In this document: in pieces, positions 1-10,875 of the stretch
Layout: the number at the start of each line of letters is the position of its first letter
Numbering within the stretch: position 1 is the first letter of the stretch
Assembly (NCBI GenBank): GCA_900660155.1
Contig: CABFPE010000053.1
Location: forward strand, 459,368 to 523,367
Length of the DNA: 64,000 nt
Source: Hofstenia miamia
Lineage: Eukaryota; Xenacoelomorpha; Acoela; Hofsteniidae
Reading direction: 5' to 3'
The notes under the pieces: generated by a model
Databases searched by the model: none
What the model was told of the DNA's origin: nothing
The model's input: only the letters and a program-made list of their open reading frames with translations
Translations under genes and position numbers: made by a program

Positions 1-293
1 TAGACATTCTGAGAACTAATGTGAACTAAATTTTAATAAATTTTCAATTGCAATTATTGCATTTACAATGTTGCAGTTCTAAATATTTCACTAATATAAT
101 AAAATAATTAAAATAAATTTTACCACTGCATGTTCCCATCACATCCAAAGCACATTTATTAATTAATATTAAATTAGTAGTAGTAGAAAAAACTTAATAG
201 GAATTTGAACAAGTATGATTTTAAAGTGAATCGTAACGTCATTAATATTTATCGTTAATTGATTTTATCAGGTTTTGGTAACCCATTTTTTAG

Positions 294-643
294 ATCTGTT
301 GCGCTACTGGCAGCATAAAAAGCCTGAGAAGATTGATCACTGTACAGACTTTTGTCGTAAAGCTCCATCTGCAGAAGTGGAGTTGACCGCATACGTCTTA
401 CTCTTATTAATAAATGCCGGCAAGCCCCTACAACAATTGCTTCCAATACAAAAGTGGTTGGTTTCTCAACAGAATAATCTGGGTGGTTATTCTTCAACTC
501 AGGACACTATCATCGCACTTCAGGCGTTGTCTTCATACATCGACAACCAGGTACAAACCAATATGCAAGTGAAAGTCGAACATCAAGACGCAGTTATTGA
601 AAATCGTTTGGTTGAAAACACACCAATTGTTTACATAACAGAG
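294..643 (+). CDS. A2M/TEP gene 1, exon: second half of thioester domain
   Basis: Internal exon of an alpha-2-macroglobulin / thioester-protein family gene whose 5' part lies left of the window. It reads LLRYWQHKKPE, then [32 protein letters not shown] and [12 protein letters not shown], which are standard landmarks of the alpha-alpha toroid thioester domain (human A2M has SAEVEMTSYVLLA and GGFSSTQDTVVALHALS). The acceptor is the AG at 292-293 and the donor GT is at 644 (GAG|gtaaag). The length of 350 bp is one codon shorter than the matching exon of the convergent paralogue (26725-27077). Extending the ORF upstream to an ATG at 275 would run through the acceptor, so I did not use it. The family match is direct; secretion and thioester function are inferred from the family. 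Confidence 0.9.
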
Positions 644-1123
644 GTAAAGGGAGTTTTACTGTGTTTTACGTTTAACATTTTATAAAATGAATCCATTTGG
701 GCTGTGAGAAAACCAGTATTGACTTAAGTTGAATAACCTAACTATGGCAATTTAGAGTTGTTATATTTATTGATGTCTGAGTGCTTTAATATTTAATGTA
801 TGGAAGTGGCAATGAATTGGTTAAGCTGCATATCTCTTAACCTGATATTGCGAACATAATTTGTACCTAATTAGGGAAGAGATTTAAAGGCAGTGTTTAA
901 ATCCTGTAAATATGGAAAGTCTCAGGGAGTTTTAATAAGTGAATACCTTTATTAAGCTACCTGAAAATGGTTTTCTTCAATGAGCTTCAATTGTTAAATT
1001 TAGTATTATTACTACGGCAACCAGAAAATTAAAAATGACCATGTCTTTATGACTAAATGCTTAAATTTTGACCATCCATTTATAAAATGATCCATATAAG
1101 CAATAATATAAACGTATTTCTAT

Positions 1124-1977
1124 TAGTGCGCTTACTCCCAATATATTTTAACCGGATTAACCGGACCGGATCTCTTAACTTAACCGGATTTTAACCGGAT
1201 CATTACATATTAGTCATATGCAAGTTAAAATTGAAAATATATTATTTTCATCCTTCAAAATGAAATTGGGCTACTCCTATATGCTAACATAAAATTGATT
1301 CGTACTGTATATATATGTACGTACTATATATATGTATTGTATATGTACAGGATTGTTCAATATATCAAATTGGTAACTTTTGAAGAGTTTACCGCAGATT
1401 TCTACTTACATTCCTCTTGAAATAGTATTCTTAGATTATGACAAAGTTTATCGAATCGATAACATTTATTCTAAGTTAGGTTATATATTATATATATATA
1501 TAATTATATATATATATATATTATATATAACATATATGGAGTTTTTTATAGCAAACATTAATAGCAATGAACGCAAAATCTATCAAAATATAATGAAAGA
1601 TGTATGTAGTTACACAACATGGAATAGAATAAAAAATTTAGAACTTTATGGATGATTTTATACAATTGAAATATAGTCTAGCAACAAAGAGCAACAAAGC
1701 GACTTCAAACATGGAGTCGAAGCATCACTTTCTATTTTCTCCTAAATTTGATAATTTTTTATTGAAATTCCGTAATTTGAAAGGCAAAATCTAGATTAGG
1801 ACTAGAATGACAACATGTTAGAATCCCTCCAACCTTTCAAAATTTCTATTGTTTTTAACACTGCAATCATGTAATCAATAAATTTTGAAAATCAAAAATA
1901 AAATTTTTTAACCGGATTTAACTGATTAGCCGGCTCCTGCCGATTAACCGGCTTTAACCTGACCGGAACCAGCACTA
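1124..1977. mobile_element. Short hAT-type nonautonomous element
   Basis: An 854-bp block starts TAGTGC and ends GCACTA. It is flanked on both sides by the same 8 bases, ATTTCTAT (1116-1123 and 1978-1985). Just inside both ends are AACCGG-type repeats. An 8-bp target duplication with short inverted ends is typical of hAT elements. No transposase ORF is present. It lies in the first visible intron of A2M gene 1. Confidence 0.75.
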
Positions 1978-2039
1978 ATTTCTATTACTGAGAATAAGAT
2001 ATAAAACAAATACACAAATTCTTAGCTAATAATATATCA

Positions 2040-2760
2040 ATTGTTAAAGCAAATCTTTTTCGCTAAATTACAATAACATATATAACTGTGGTTAAGATTT
2101 AAGAGTTTTCTTAACATAGGGAAACATCTCTCAACTGCAGCCGATGTTGCTTGACATTTTCGTAAATGATGCGTATGCAATTCCGATTAATGTCCATCCC
2201 CTTTCCTTCCATTATAGCAGTGAAATCGGTATTTTGATATAAGCGATTGTCACAGGTATCATTTCCCAAATCAAGGGTGGGATAATAACATCTGGCGGAA
2301 TTTCAAATCTTCTATTATAAAAAATTTTTCAATGTTTGACAGTATTAATTGAAGCAATTAGATTGTCAACCCGTATATATTTTGGCTGAATACGCATGGC
2401 AGTTCTGCAACGCGTGTGCTTTGCAAAATCCTTGAAATAATAATGTATACAGCTACCAGCATACATAGCCAGTCCTAGAAACGCATCGACTAGTGGGTCG
2501 GGCGTCGAGTCAATACTTTTGTAGCAATTAAACTTCTCGTGGGTTAGGCAAGGAAGTACATTGGTTAAAATTGAATGAATACATATTTTAGTTCAAATGA
2601 TTTAAAGCCACAAATGTTACCGTATTTTTCAAAAAACAAAAAAGACATTTTATGACTTTATTATTTCCTATTTAGCGCCACCCCTGATCTGAAAACCATC
2701 TAATTTTAGCAGACTGCAAAATCGACCAACCGAAAACATAAGACTTTCATGACTTTTGGT
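2040..2760 (-). pseudogene. Decayed hAT transposase, C-terminal part
   Basis: Read on the minus strand, 2109-2165 gives CQATSAAVERCFPMLRKLL, which resembles the hAT dimerisation motif (SA..ER.FS). Upstream, around 2330-2480, are fragments such as GLAMYAGSCIHYYFKDFAK. Stops and frameshifts break the reading frame, so this is a relic. It lies in an intron of A2M gene 1, next to the short hAT element at 1124-1977. I cannot show that the two belong together. Confidence 0.5.
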
Positions 2761-3093
2761 TGCCCTAATTATTAGTGAACAACCTCATTTATCAATTAAT
2801 ATCGGCCGCCTTCAAATGAAAATATATAAATATTAAATAGACTACATCCTGATATATCAGGAAAACGAGTTGTTTTGTTGCATGACAACTTCCATATCAT
2901 GGAAAAAATAGATTTTCCTCGACAATTCCATTTTTAAATCAAGTTTTGTCTCAGAATTAGTAATTCAGTAAAATTCCGGTAAGCTAGTTAAATTTTTAGG
3001 ATTCCGGAATTCCGGTTGTGTAATTGCCTATTTTACCGGATTCCGGCACATTCCTATATCTGAACTATCTTCCATTCTATCAAAATTTTTTAG

Positions 3094-3266
3094 TTTTCGA
3101 ACATAGCGGGAATTTTGAAACTGGCATTCGAAGGTAAAGGGAGACTGTCTGCGACAATAACAGTTTCTTACAATGAAATGAAGACATCAGGAACTAAAAG
3201 ACTTAACGTAGCTGTAAGAGAAGTACTGTCAACAGAAAAGTCTAACAGATTTGAAGTGTGTGTTAT
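3094..3266 (+). CDS. A2M/TEP gene 1, exon: start of receptor-binding region
   Basis: The exon reads FSNIAGILKLAFEGKGRLSA, then TITVSYNEMKTSGTKR and FEVCV. GKGRLSATITVSYNE matches the G.G...V.V.YN motif that opens the C-terminal receptor-binding region in A2M proteins. The acceptor ends at 3093 (TTTTTAG) and the donor GTAAGTAAG starts at 3267. At 173 bp it equals the corresponding exon of gene 2 (25935-26107) and has the same phases: it starts after a full codon and ends after two bases of one. Confidence 0.85.
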
Positions 3267-3305
3267 GTAAGTAAGTTGTATGTTTGAGTTGATATTCCTT
3301 TTTAG

Positions 3306-3471
3306 TGATTTCGATGCCAAAAAGGAACCTCTTGGCATGGTGATAGTCACTATGGATATGCTGTCTGGCCTGGATTTTGATGTCAATAATGCGGTTATTA
3401 ACTCAACCGACGTACAGTTTCTAAAAAAAATTGAGCGTCATGAGAATTCATTAGTAATGTACTTCGACACA
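3306..3471 (+). CDS. A2M/TEP gene 1, exon: receptor-binding domain core
   Basis: Translates as DFDAKKEPLGMVIVTMDMLSG, then LDFDVNNAVINSTDVQFLKK and NSLVMYFDT. It corresponds to the human A2M segment with MAIVDVKMVSGF and HVLIYLDK. The acceptor is the AG at 3304-3305; the first T completes the codon split after CV in the preceding exon, giving Ile. The donor GTAAGT starts at 3472. The length of 166 bp and both phases match gene 2 exon 19319-19484. This is the domain that binds clearance receptors in vertebrate A2M; its ligand here is unknown. Confidence 0.88.
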
Positions 3472-3695
3472 GTAAGTTTTTGTTTGATGTTTGAGATGCA
3501 ACTCATAATACAGTGGAGTTTCAGTGGTAATATAAGTTAAATTAATACCTGAATTATTCGTACCAATAATTCAGGCATAGTAAATGTTAAAATCCTAAAG
3601 CATTTGTGACTGTAAATTTCAATTCATTGAATAATTACTGGACTATTATATTCAAGCAAGTAGTGTTCTATATCTTTATATAAGCCAACTTTTAG

Positions 3696-3798
3696 CTATC
3701 CAGTAGAGCAATATGCTATTTTGTTCAATTGGCCCGAACATCGAAAGTTGCTGCAATCAAACCTGCTACAATAACAGTGGAAGATTATTACAATAGTG
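3696..3798 (+). CDS. A2M/TEP gene 1, exon: end of receptor-binding domain
   Basis: Reads LSSRAICYFVQLARTSKVAA, then IKPATITVEDYYNS. The pattern KPAxxTVxDYY is the closing beta-strand of the A2M receptor-binding domain (human: KPAIVKVYDYYE). The acceptor AG is at 3694-3695 and the donor GTACGT starts at 3799. The length of 103 bp equals gene 2 exon 17867-17969. The exon ends after the first base of a codon. Confidence 0.85.
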
Positions 3799-4111
3799 GT
3801 ACGTTGTTAAGAAACTTAAATGTTGGATAGCCTACTATTAATTAATAGATTTTTAATGTAGTGCGATAAGACAAGCACTTCTTCCTCTGCCTAAGTAGAC
3901 ACTTAGGGAAGTCCACTTGGGCAGTTGTGAGTAAAGCACATCCCACAACTAACTACTCAAATAATTTTGCTAACCTATTCAAAGTTGATTGTATATACAG
4001 TTTTGCTAGATACTCTAAAATGTTACAATAAATTCCAAGCAAACAAGATACTAGTATTATGACAGCTTTTGTACTGCCATCAATGATGACTTTTTGTACT
4101 TAAAAAATTAG

Positions 4112-4182
4112 GCGTATTACCAGTTTTGCGAAAGCGAACGACTATCGATGACCGGGAAAGTGTATATTGTCGATTGGTGTGA
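4112..4182 (+). CDS. A2M/TEP gene 1, tentative terminal exon
   Basis: The next acceptor (AG at 4110-4111), read in the phase left by the preceding exon, gives GVLPVLRKRTTIDDRESVYC and RLV, then TGA at 4180-4182. The +1-shifted frame is longer and looks more family-like: AYYQFCESERLSM, then KVYIVDWCDLDR before a good donor at about 4192. Arthropod TEP tails often have R-x-FY followed by clustered Cys after DYY. One of the two readings is wrong, perhaps because of a base error or a missed micro-exon. Confidence 0.35.
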
Positions 4183-5149
4183 TCTCGATAGGTATGAGTT
4201 CAACATAAACGGTTAATTTTAGTAGGCTCGGGTAAATGCAGCTCGAGCAGTGTGCAGCCAGTACTTTTGACTACTGTTGAGTTTTGACAATCTATTAGAC
4301 TTGCGCCTAATGGAATATTATTAGAAATAAAAAATCTAATTTTAGAAAACACCCGCTCGTTGCTGTACACTTCCTCTACTTTGAAGAAATCGAAGCTCGC
4401 AGAATCGAGACAATAATTTCGTGAAATAAGTTTTGTATTTTAAATGATATAGGAATAAATTTTTCGATATTTTAAAATTATTTATTAAACTAACTTTAAA
4501 ATTTGAAGTAATTTTATAATAATTTATAAAGAAAGCTCCAATGTGTTGAGCTTTTGTTTTGCTATACTGCTTCAATTCTTGCATCCAGATTTTTACGCTC
4601 TAATTTCTTATGTATGAATTTCAGTTTAATGTGAGAAATTTTGAACTCTTATCCAACGCTTTCTGTATTTCTCAGCTTTTTACCTCGCACACATGTTCTA
4701 TAATTGTGCTGTGAGTAAGCGAGGCGGCACTGCCCGGATTCCTGGACCTACAGAGGTGCTAAGCAATAGGGTAAATGACCTTTAAAATTTTACTTTTCGA
4801 GGTTATATTGAAGAAGAGTTAGTTATGATTACGATGAAGTCAAGGATATCGGTCGCCACCCTGATATTCGCATTGAGATGTTTGTGCCATCACAAAATTG
4901 GAACGTAGTACGCTGCCTAAGACTCATGTTGACATAATTTAAGGCAGTTCAACGTTTTATATAAAGTTCCATTGCGAAAGCTCCAATAAATATTGATTAT
5001 TGTACTTTGCGTTATCAATCATTCGAAATGTTTATCAAATGAAACAAAGCAATTAAACTGAAACACAATGCGTACATAAACTACTGTAAAGGAAAAATTT
5101 TTGTCATTTTTATCAACTATAAATATATTAGAAACAAAGTATCTAACAA
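4183..5149. other. Flank of A2M gene 1, no firm gene
   Basis: No confident gene here. Two coding-like plus-strand pieces could be further C-terminal exons of gene 1. One is 4684-4770 (MFYNCAVSKRGGTARIPGPT, donor-like GTAAATG). The other is 4819-4937 (DYDEVKDIGRHPDIRIEMF, VPSQNWNVVRCLRLMLT, then TAA). They are not in a consistent phase with the exons before them, so I do not call them. Confidence 0.3.
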
Positions 5150-6715
5150 ATGCAAAAAGATTTACACAACTTCTTGAAATTACCCTTTGAAAATAAAAGC
5201 ATAGCACCAAAATGGAGATTTATATCGAAATTTTTCAACAATAATCCTTCAGAGATTACATCATTAAAGGACAAAAATGAGATCATATGTGGTCAACTTT
5301 ACATCAGTTTAATGAAATATCACAAGACTTAAACGTTAAAAATCACAAGGACCGTCTAAAATACCATCATGGTTTTTAAGTCAAGCAATGCCAATATTAT
5401 GTAGACCATTGTCATATATTAAATCAATGTATTGCAAATAAATAACTATTGAAAAACATTTACTTCAATCTTTACAATTTGGAATTAGAAATCAACAAAT
5501 GATGCCTCAATACATGTCTTAGATGATTGGAGAAAATATATTGACAAAGACCAAAGTGTATTCATATTATCGCTAGATTTAGCAGAGTTTCAATTCAATT
5601 GATCATAATATCCTAATGAATAAACTACAACAAATATACAATTTTGAAGAATCAGCAATAAATTTAATTAGATCATATTTAAATAACAGACAGACAACAA
5701 TACGTAAAAATTAAAAACATAGCATCTCATACAATGATAATTAAAAATAGAATCCCAGAAAGTTCACAACTTGAATCACTATTTAACATGTATGTAAATG
5801 CCATCAAATTTGATAATAAAATGCATACATTATTCTGATGATATTTTATCATATACAGCAAAATATGAAGATTTATACAATATATTAGACAGAGCTATTT
5901 TACATTTAAATGAGAATAAAATGAAGTTTAACATTGAAATAACAAAATTCATTATCCTAAACAAATCAAATGATGAGAAACTAAGACTACAAGTAAAAAA
6001 TAAAACCATTAAAGAAGCAAATAAAATTGTACGCCTAAGTATTATTTTTGATAATAAAGTAATATTTAAAGAACATATTAATAAATTAATGAAAAAATGG
6101 CTCAAGTTATCTAAGCACTCTGTAAGGTACAGAGCTTTATATCAATTAAATGGAAAATAATGATATTGAAATCATATATTCTGCCTCAGTATTTATATTC
6201 ATCATGTCTGTTGACAAACTTACCTAAGCGATCAAAAAATAAGTTAGAAACAATATTGAATTGAAGTTTAGCTATCATATGTGAAAAAAGCAATCAAAAA
6301 TATCAGAAGAATTTTTTTCATTAAACTATCTACAAAAACTAATATCACTACAAATATTTTTCAAAATTAAATCAAAAGAAGAACTTTCATCAAAGCACCA
6401 TGTTAGAACTTAGTGATATGGAAAATTCAAATTTAGAAAAAGAATCTTGAACAGTTTTATCAATTACTGTATAGATCTATGGAACAAAATATCACCTGAA
6501 ATTTAACACGAATCTAATTTTAAAGAAGTTAAGAAAAATATTACATTAAAATTATCACTAAAGAATAAAACTTATTTGGATATTCGAAGAATAAAGTCTG
6601 TAAGTAAAATCAATTTGCAACTAAGTGAAATTATAGAAAAACAATTTAATTTAAACCTTAAGTATTTTTATATTTTTGTATTATACAAAGGTTTGAAAAT
6701 AAATTATTTTTATTA
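5150..6715 (+). mobile_element. 5'-truncated, decayed LINE (jockey/CR1-like reverse transcriptase)
   Basis: Fragments spread over three frames assemble into a LINE reverse transcriptase. They include DDWRKYIDKDQSVFILSLDL followed by a degraded (K)AF-DH box near 5580-5610, SQLESLFNMYVNAI near 5770 (the PQGS.LG.LLF box), YSDDILSYTAKYEDLYNIL at about 5830-5880 (the YxDD catalytic box) and LNENKMKFNIEITKF after it. The only long open stretch is 5798-6160. Frameshifts make it inactive. A TTTTATTATTAAAAAA-like tail near 6710 may be the 3' end. No endonuclease domain is left, so it is 5' truncated. Confidence 0.75.
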
Positions 6716-7655
6716 TTAAAAAACGTGTTGATAGCCGTGAGTTGCCAGCACTTATTGCCATTTACGGGATCTGGCAAATAATTTGTATTTGTGTTGCTCA
6801 GATTTTCTAAATGCTATGAATGACCATGAACTAATAAAGAATACTGGGCTAGGGGCATTTCAAAGGAAAAAGTACCCCCAGGTTAGTTATTGCTGCAATT
6901 GCATATAGACGCAGAGATACTCTGATAACTCTAACAAAATGTTTATATTGAATTTTCAAAATTTCTATCATAAATCGATGCTGGTAATTATTAAAATGTC
7001 AAGTATTTAATCATTTCATGGACTTTGACTTGCTATATTTCAATAGCACAAATATAAATACTGAAGTTTGCAACTCGCATATACCATCTGTGTGTTTTTG
7101 TCATACGTGGTTGAGTAATTATCATTCATATTTGCTGCCCATTCAATCTCAAAATCGAGTTTATAAATAATATTGACTAAGCCAATGATATTATGAAATA
7201 TGATCTCCACATTATTCACATATTTCTAAAAGTTTGCTTCAGTTTTTGTTAAGATTTGATATCCTGTATCAGTTCATTTTCTCTGAAAATGAAAAGGGTA
7301 CAATTTGACGTATTCTAAAATTCAACTATAACTAATTCTGCTGCTGACTTACAAGATATAGTAACTGTAGACGATATATAATTTTATTCCGATTCTGAAA
7401 AATATTTTCAATTGAAAACAACGTTTGAGTTTAAATAATACATGCACATCTTACAAAGAAAATTACTCAATAAATCAAACGAGTTATTGATTACATAATA
7501 GTTATCGCTTTAAAATTTGGAACTAAACCATACCACAGATACACTTTTGCTTAAGAGCATTTTCTTTTTGGCCTTACAAACGCTTTCAAATTTTCTTAGC
7601 ATCTTAACTGGTAAAGGTATATGAATAATTCCGTAAAAGCCTCTCCAGTAGTATA
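6716..7655. other. No gene seen
   Basis: AT-rich sequence. I see no conserved coding segment, terminal repeat or RNA gene. Confidence 0.6.
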
Positions 7656-7790
7656 AGGGGACTCGAAGAAATCTCACTTTTTTCTGATTGGTTGAGAGGT
7701 GGGTCGAAGGAGATCTCACTTTTTTCTGATTGTTTGAGAGGTGGGTCGTAGGAGATCATACTTTTCGCTGATTGGTCGAGAGGGGTGGTC
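7656..7790. repeat. 42-bp minisatellite, three units
   Basis: Three units of about 42 bp, one of them 7708-7749 (AGGAGATCTCACTTTTTTCT then GATTG..TGAGAGGTGGGTCG). The period is exactly 14 codons. The minus strand is therefore open through the array and repeats SEKSEISFDPPLNQ. Whether it is translated is unknown. Confidence 0.75.
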
Positions 7791-7938
7791 TTTGACCTGA
7801 GACGCCGTGGATATTGCCGATGGTGTTGTACTGACGTCATGGAAGTCATGTACTTTTACTAGTTTTTGTGTTATTTATGTGATCTAATTTAGTTTGCATT
7901 TTTTACTTTCCCACTTTCCCATACTTTTTAGTTTTAAT

Positions 7939-8938
7939 NNNNNNNNNNNNNNNNNNNNNNNNNNNNNNNNNNNNNNNNNNNNNNNNNNNNNNNNNNNNNN
8001 NNNNNNNNNNNNNNNNNNNNNNNNNNNNNNNNNNNNNNNNNNNNNNNNNNNNNNNNNNNNNNNNNNNNNNNNNNNNNNNNNNNNNNNNNNNNNNNNNNNN
8101 NNNNNNNNNNNNNNNNNNNNNNNNNNNNNNNNNNNNNNNNNNNNNNNNNNNNNNNNNNNNNNNNNNNNNNNNNNNNNNNNNNNNNNNNNNNNNNNNNNNN
8201 NNNNNNNNNNNNNNNNNNNNNNNNNNNNNNNNNNNNNNNNNNNNNNNNNNNNNNNNNNNNNNNNNNNNNNNNNNNNNNNNNNNNNNNNNNNNNNNNNNNN
8301 NNNNNNNNNNNNNNNNNNNNNNNNNNNNNNNNNNNNNNNNNNNNNNNNNNNNNNNNNNNNNNNNNNNNNNNNNNNNNNNNNNNNNNNNNNNNNNNNNNNN
8401 NNNNNNNNNNNNNNNNNNNNNNNNNNNNNNNNNNNNNNNNNNNNNNNNNNNNNNNNNNNNNNNNNNNNNNNNNNNNNNNNNNNNNNNNNNNNNNNNNNNN
8501 NNNNNNNNNNNNNNNNNNNNNNNNNNNNNNNNNNNNNNNNNNNNNNNNNNNNNNNNNNNNNNNNNNNNNNNNNNNNNNNNNNNNNNNNNNNNNNNNNNNN
8601 NNNNNNNNNNNNNNNNNNNNNNNNNNNNNNNNNNNNNNNNNNNNNNNNNNNNNNNNNNNNNNNNNNNNNNNNNNNNNNNNNNNNNNNNNNNNNNNNNNNN
8701 NNNNNNNNNNNNNNNNNNNNNNNNNNNNNNNNNNNNNNNNNNNNNNNNNNNNNNNNNNNNNNNNNNNNNNNNNNNNNNNNNNNNNNNNNNNNNNNNNNNN
8801 NNNNNNNNNNNNNNNNNNNNNNNNNNNNNNNNNNNNNNNNNNNNNNNNNNNNNNNNNNNNNNNNNNNNNNNNNNNNNNNNNNNNNNNNNNNNNNNNNNNN
8901 NNNNNNNNNNNNNNNNNNNNNNNNNNNNNNNNNNNNNN
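7939..8938. other. Assembly gap, exactly 1000 N
   Basis: One thousand N, a scaffold gap of nominal size. ORFs that run across it are artefacts. Confidence 0.99.
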
Positions 8939-9303
8939 CTTTGACCTTCCATCGTGCAAACCGGCAGCCAAACCCCGATTTTCTTCAAATAACATTCGAC
9001 ACCGGTTGCGCTTCTGCAGGCAATGCCAACACTACACCCCTGAGATGTGGCATCAAGTAATGTTTAGTGACGAATCCAAAATTTGCCAGTTTACATTATA
9101 CCAAAGATTCAACACACGTTACACCCAAAAAACTGTCCGCTAAGCACCTTCTGTGATGATTTGGTGTGCTATAACTGCGAATGGGCGTGCTGGACTGAAT
9201 TTGATTCCTCACAACGAGACAGTCACAGCCAAGGCTTAACTCAAAATAATTCAGGAGAAAGTTCCCATGTTAATGCAGCTTCGTGGAACATCTGTACTAC
9301 AAC
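8939..9303 (+). pseudogene. Tc1-like transposase fragment
   Basis: In the frame TRLRFCRQCQHYTPEMWHQ, VMFSDESKICQF, YTQKTVR, APSVMIWCAITANGRAGLN, LIPHNETVTAKA, KIIQEKVPMLMQLRGTSV this is the central part of a Tc1-family DDE transposase. VMFSDES carries the first catalytic Asp, and MIW.AI...GR..L is the strand before the second. At least two in-frame stops occur. The fragment is cut by the N gap on the left and by the single N at 9304 on the right. Confidence 0.8.
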
Positions 9304-9304
9304 N

Positions 9305-9562
9305 CCTGCAAATGTTGTTCCTTTTAAAAATTTCAGGAAATACGACAAAGTTGTACTGCAAATGTCACTCTAATTATTATCAAGTAATAAAGTGGAAGCA
9401 AATAGTTTTGCGACATGACCTAATTGATAATCAAAATGTTGCATATTCCATTTTGGGTAAATATACTGTTTTTCACAGACTATGCAAATGCAACCTCATG
9501 TAGCCTGCTCAGTATATATAACTAAGTAACTTGTAAGTAATATTTCAATATTGAATTACAAG
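9305..9562. repeat. Duplicate of the piggyBac 5' untranslated region
   Basis: Nearly identical to 10479-10743, inside the left end of the piggyBac element at 10430. It begins straight after a single N at 9304. It is either a second element copy or an assembly join. It is followed by AGATGGTCACGATCACTGGC (about 9560-9579), a 20-mer also present inside the transposase at about 12925 and 13507. Confidence 0.8.
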
Positions 9563-10425
9563 ATGGTCACGATCACTGGCTATATATATATATATATAGT
9601 AAGCCATCTTGAAATAGTTCTCATTCCATCAGATTTTATTAAAACAATTCATAAACGTCCAAATTGTTCTACGTAAATATAATCAATATTTTAGACCTTA
9701 ATGAAATACACTCGCTGTTTAGAAAAGGATTACATCAATATTTTATGTTTAGTTTCTACCCTTGTGAATAACGACACACAAATATTCACGAATTCCTTTT
9801 AGAATTAAATTTACTAATGTACTATCGTCGCTCGAAGATAAAAATTGTAATATCTCTATGATGATTTTGTCAATACTAAAGATATACATTTAGTAGTTCT
9901 GATTATATAAAGGTGGAAATACCGTTCCTCACTATTTTAAAATTTTAATAGTATACTGATTTAGACAAAGAAATATTTCAAATTTTCTAAGGCAAGCAAT
10001 TATTCCCAACTAATTAACTATCTAGAGTAAAAATGACTTTCCAGATATTTAGAATTTTTAATTAGAAAGGCCTTTAACTGTTTTCTAATGTAACACTTTA
10101 AAGAAAGCGTTGTCTTTGAAATAGCGTAACGTTTTTGAACAAAACCGTTTATAGGATTACAACATTATTTTTAGAAAGTGAGTGGAATCCAAATTACCAA
10201 ATGTAATATTCACTCAGCGAATTTAAACTGTTGTTCGACTTAGTTTTTGTAAAAGGAAATCCCAAATATACGTTAGCTTCATTTGAAAAATGGAAAGTTA
10301 AAAAGAATAGTCTTTTTCGAAGAAAACTGGATTATTATTAATTTTTTTAACATTATGAACAATACAAACAACTGCTCTAGACAGTCTAGTTTTAAATAGA
10401 TTGTATTTCTCGTTTTTGTTTATAC
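9563..10425. other. No gene seen
   Basis: AT-rich sequence with a short TA run (9581-9599). Nothing recognisable up to the TTAA at 10426. Confidence 0.6.
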
Positions 10426-10444
10426 TTAACCTTGTTCTGCCCAT

Positions 10445-10462
10445 TGTACACTATAGTGTACA
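10445..10462. repeat. Subterminal palindrome of piggyBac element
   Basis: TGTACACTATAGTGTACA, a perfect 18-bp palindrome, begins two bases after the CCTTGTTCTGCCCA end. A related palindrome, TGTGCATTATAATGCACA, is at 10802-10819, and partial versions (TTGTACAAAC, TAATGTACAAAC) lie near the right end at about 13770-13815. They could be transposase binding sites; that is inference. Confidence 0.6.
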
Positions 10463-10875
10463 AACTAATTGTTTGCCTGCAAATGTTGTTCCTTTTAAAA
10501 ATTTCAGGAAATACGACAAAGTTGTACTGCAAATGTCACTCTAATTATTATCAAGTAATAAAGTGGAAGCAAATAGTTTTGCGACATGATCTAATTGATA
10601 ATCAATATGTTGCATATTCCATTTTGGGTAAATATAATGTTTTTCACAGACTATGCAAATGCAACCTCATGTAGCCTGCTCAGTATATATAACTAAGTAA
10701 CAGAAAAATTTGTAAGTAATATTTCAATATTGAATTACAAGATCAGCAAAATTTTAGTTGAATTGGGCATATACATCAAGAACTCAATTTCATTTTAAGT
10801 TTGTGCATTATAATGCACAGTGGTCGTTTGAATAGTTTGTACATTATAGTGACTTGATGCATATATTTGTTTAAG

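Noticed and set aside
7894-9060. Long ORFs on both strands across 7939-8938
   Set aside because: They consist of N-derived unknown residues; the gap is 1000 N and carries no information.
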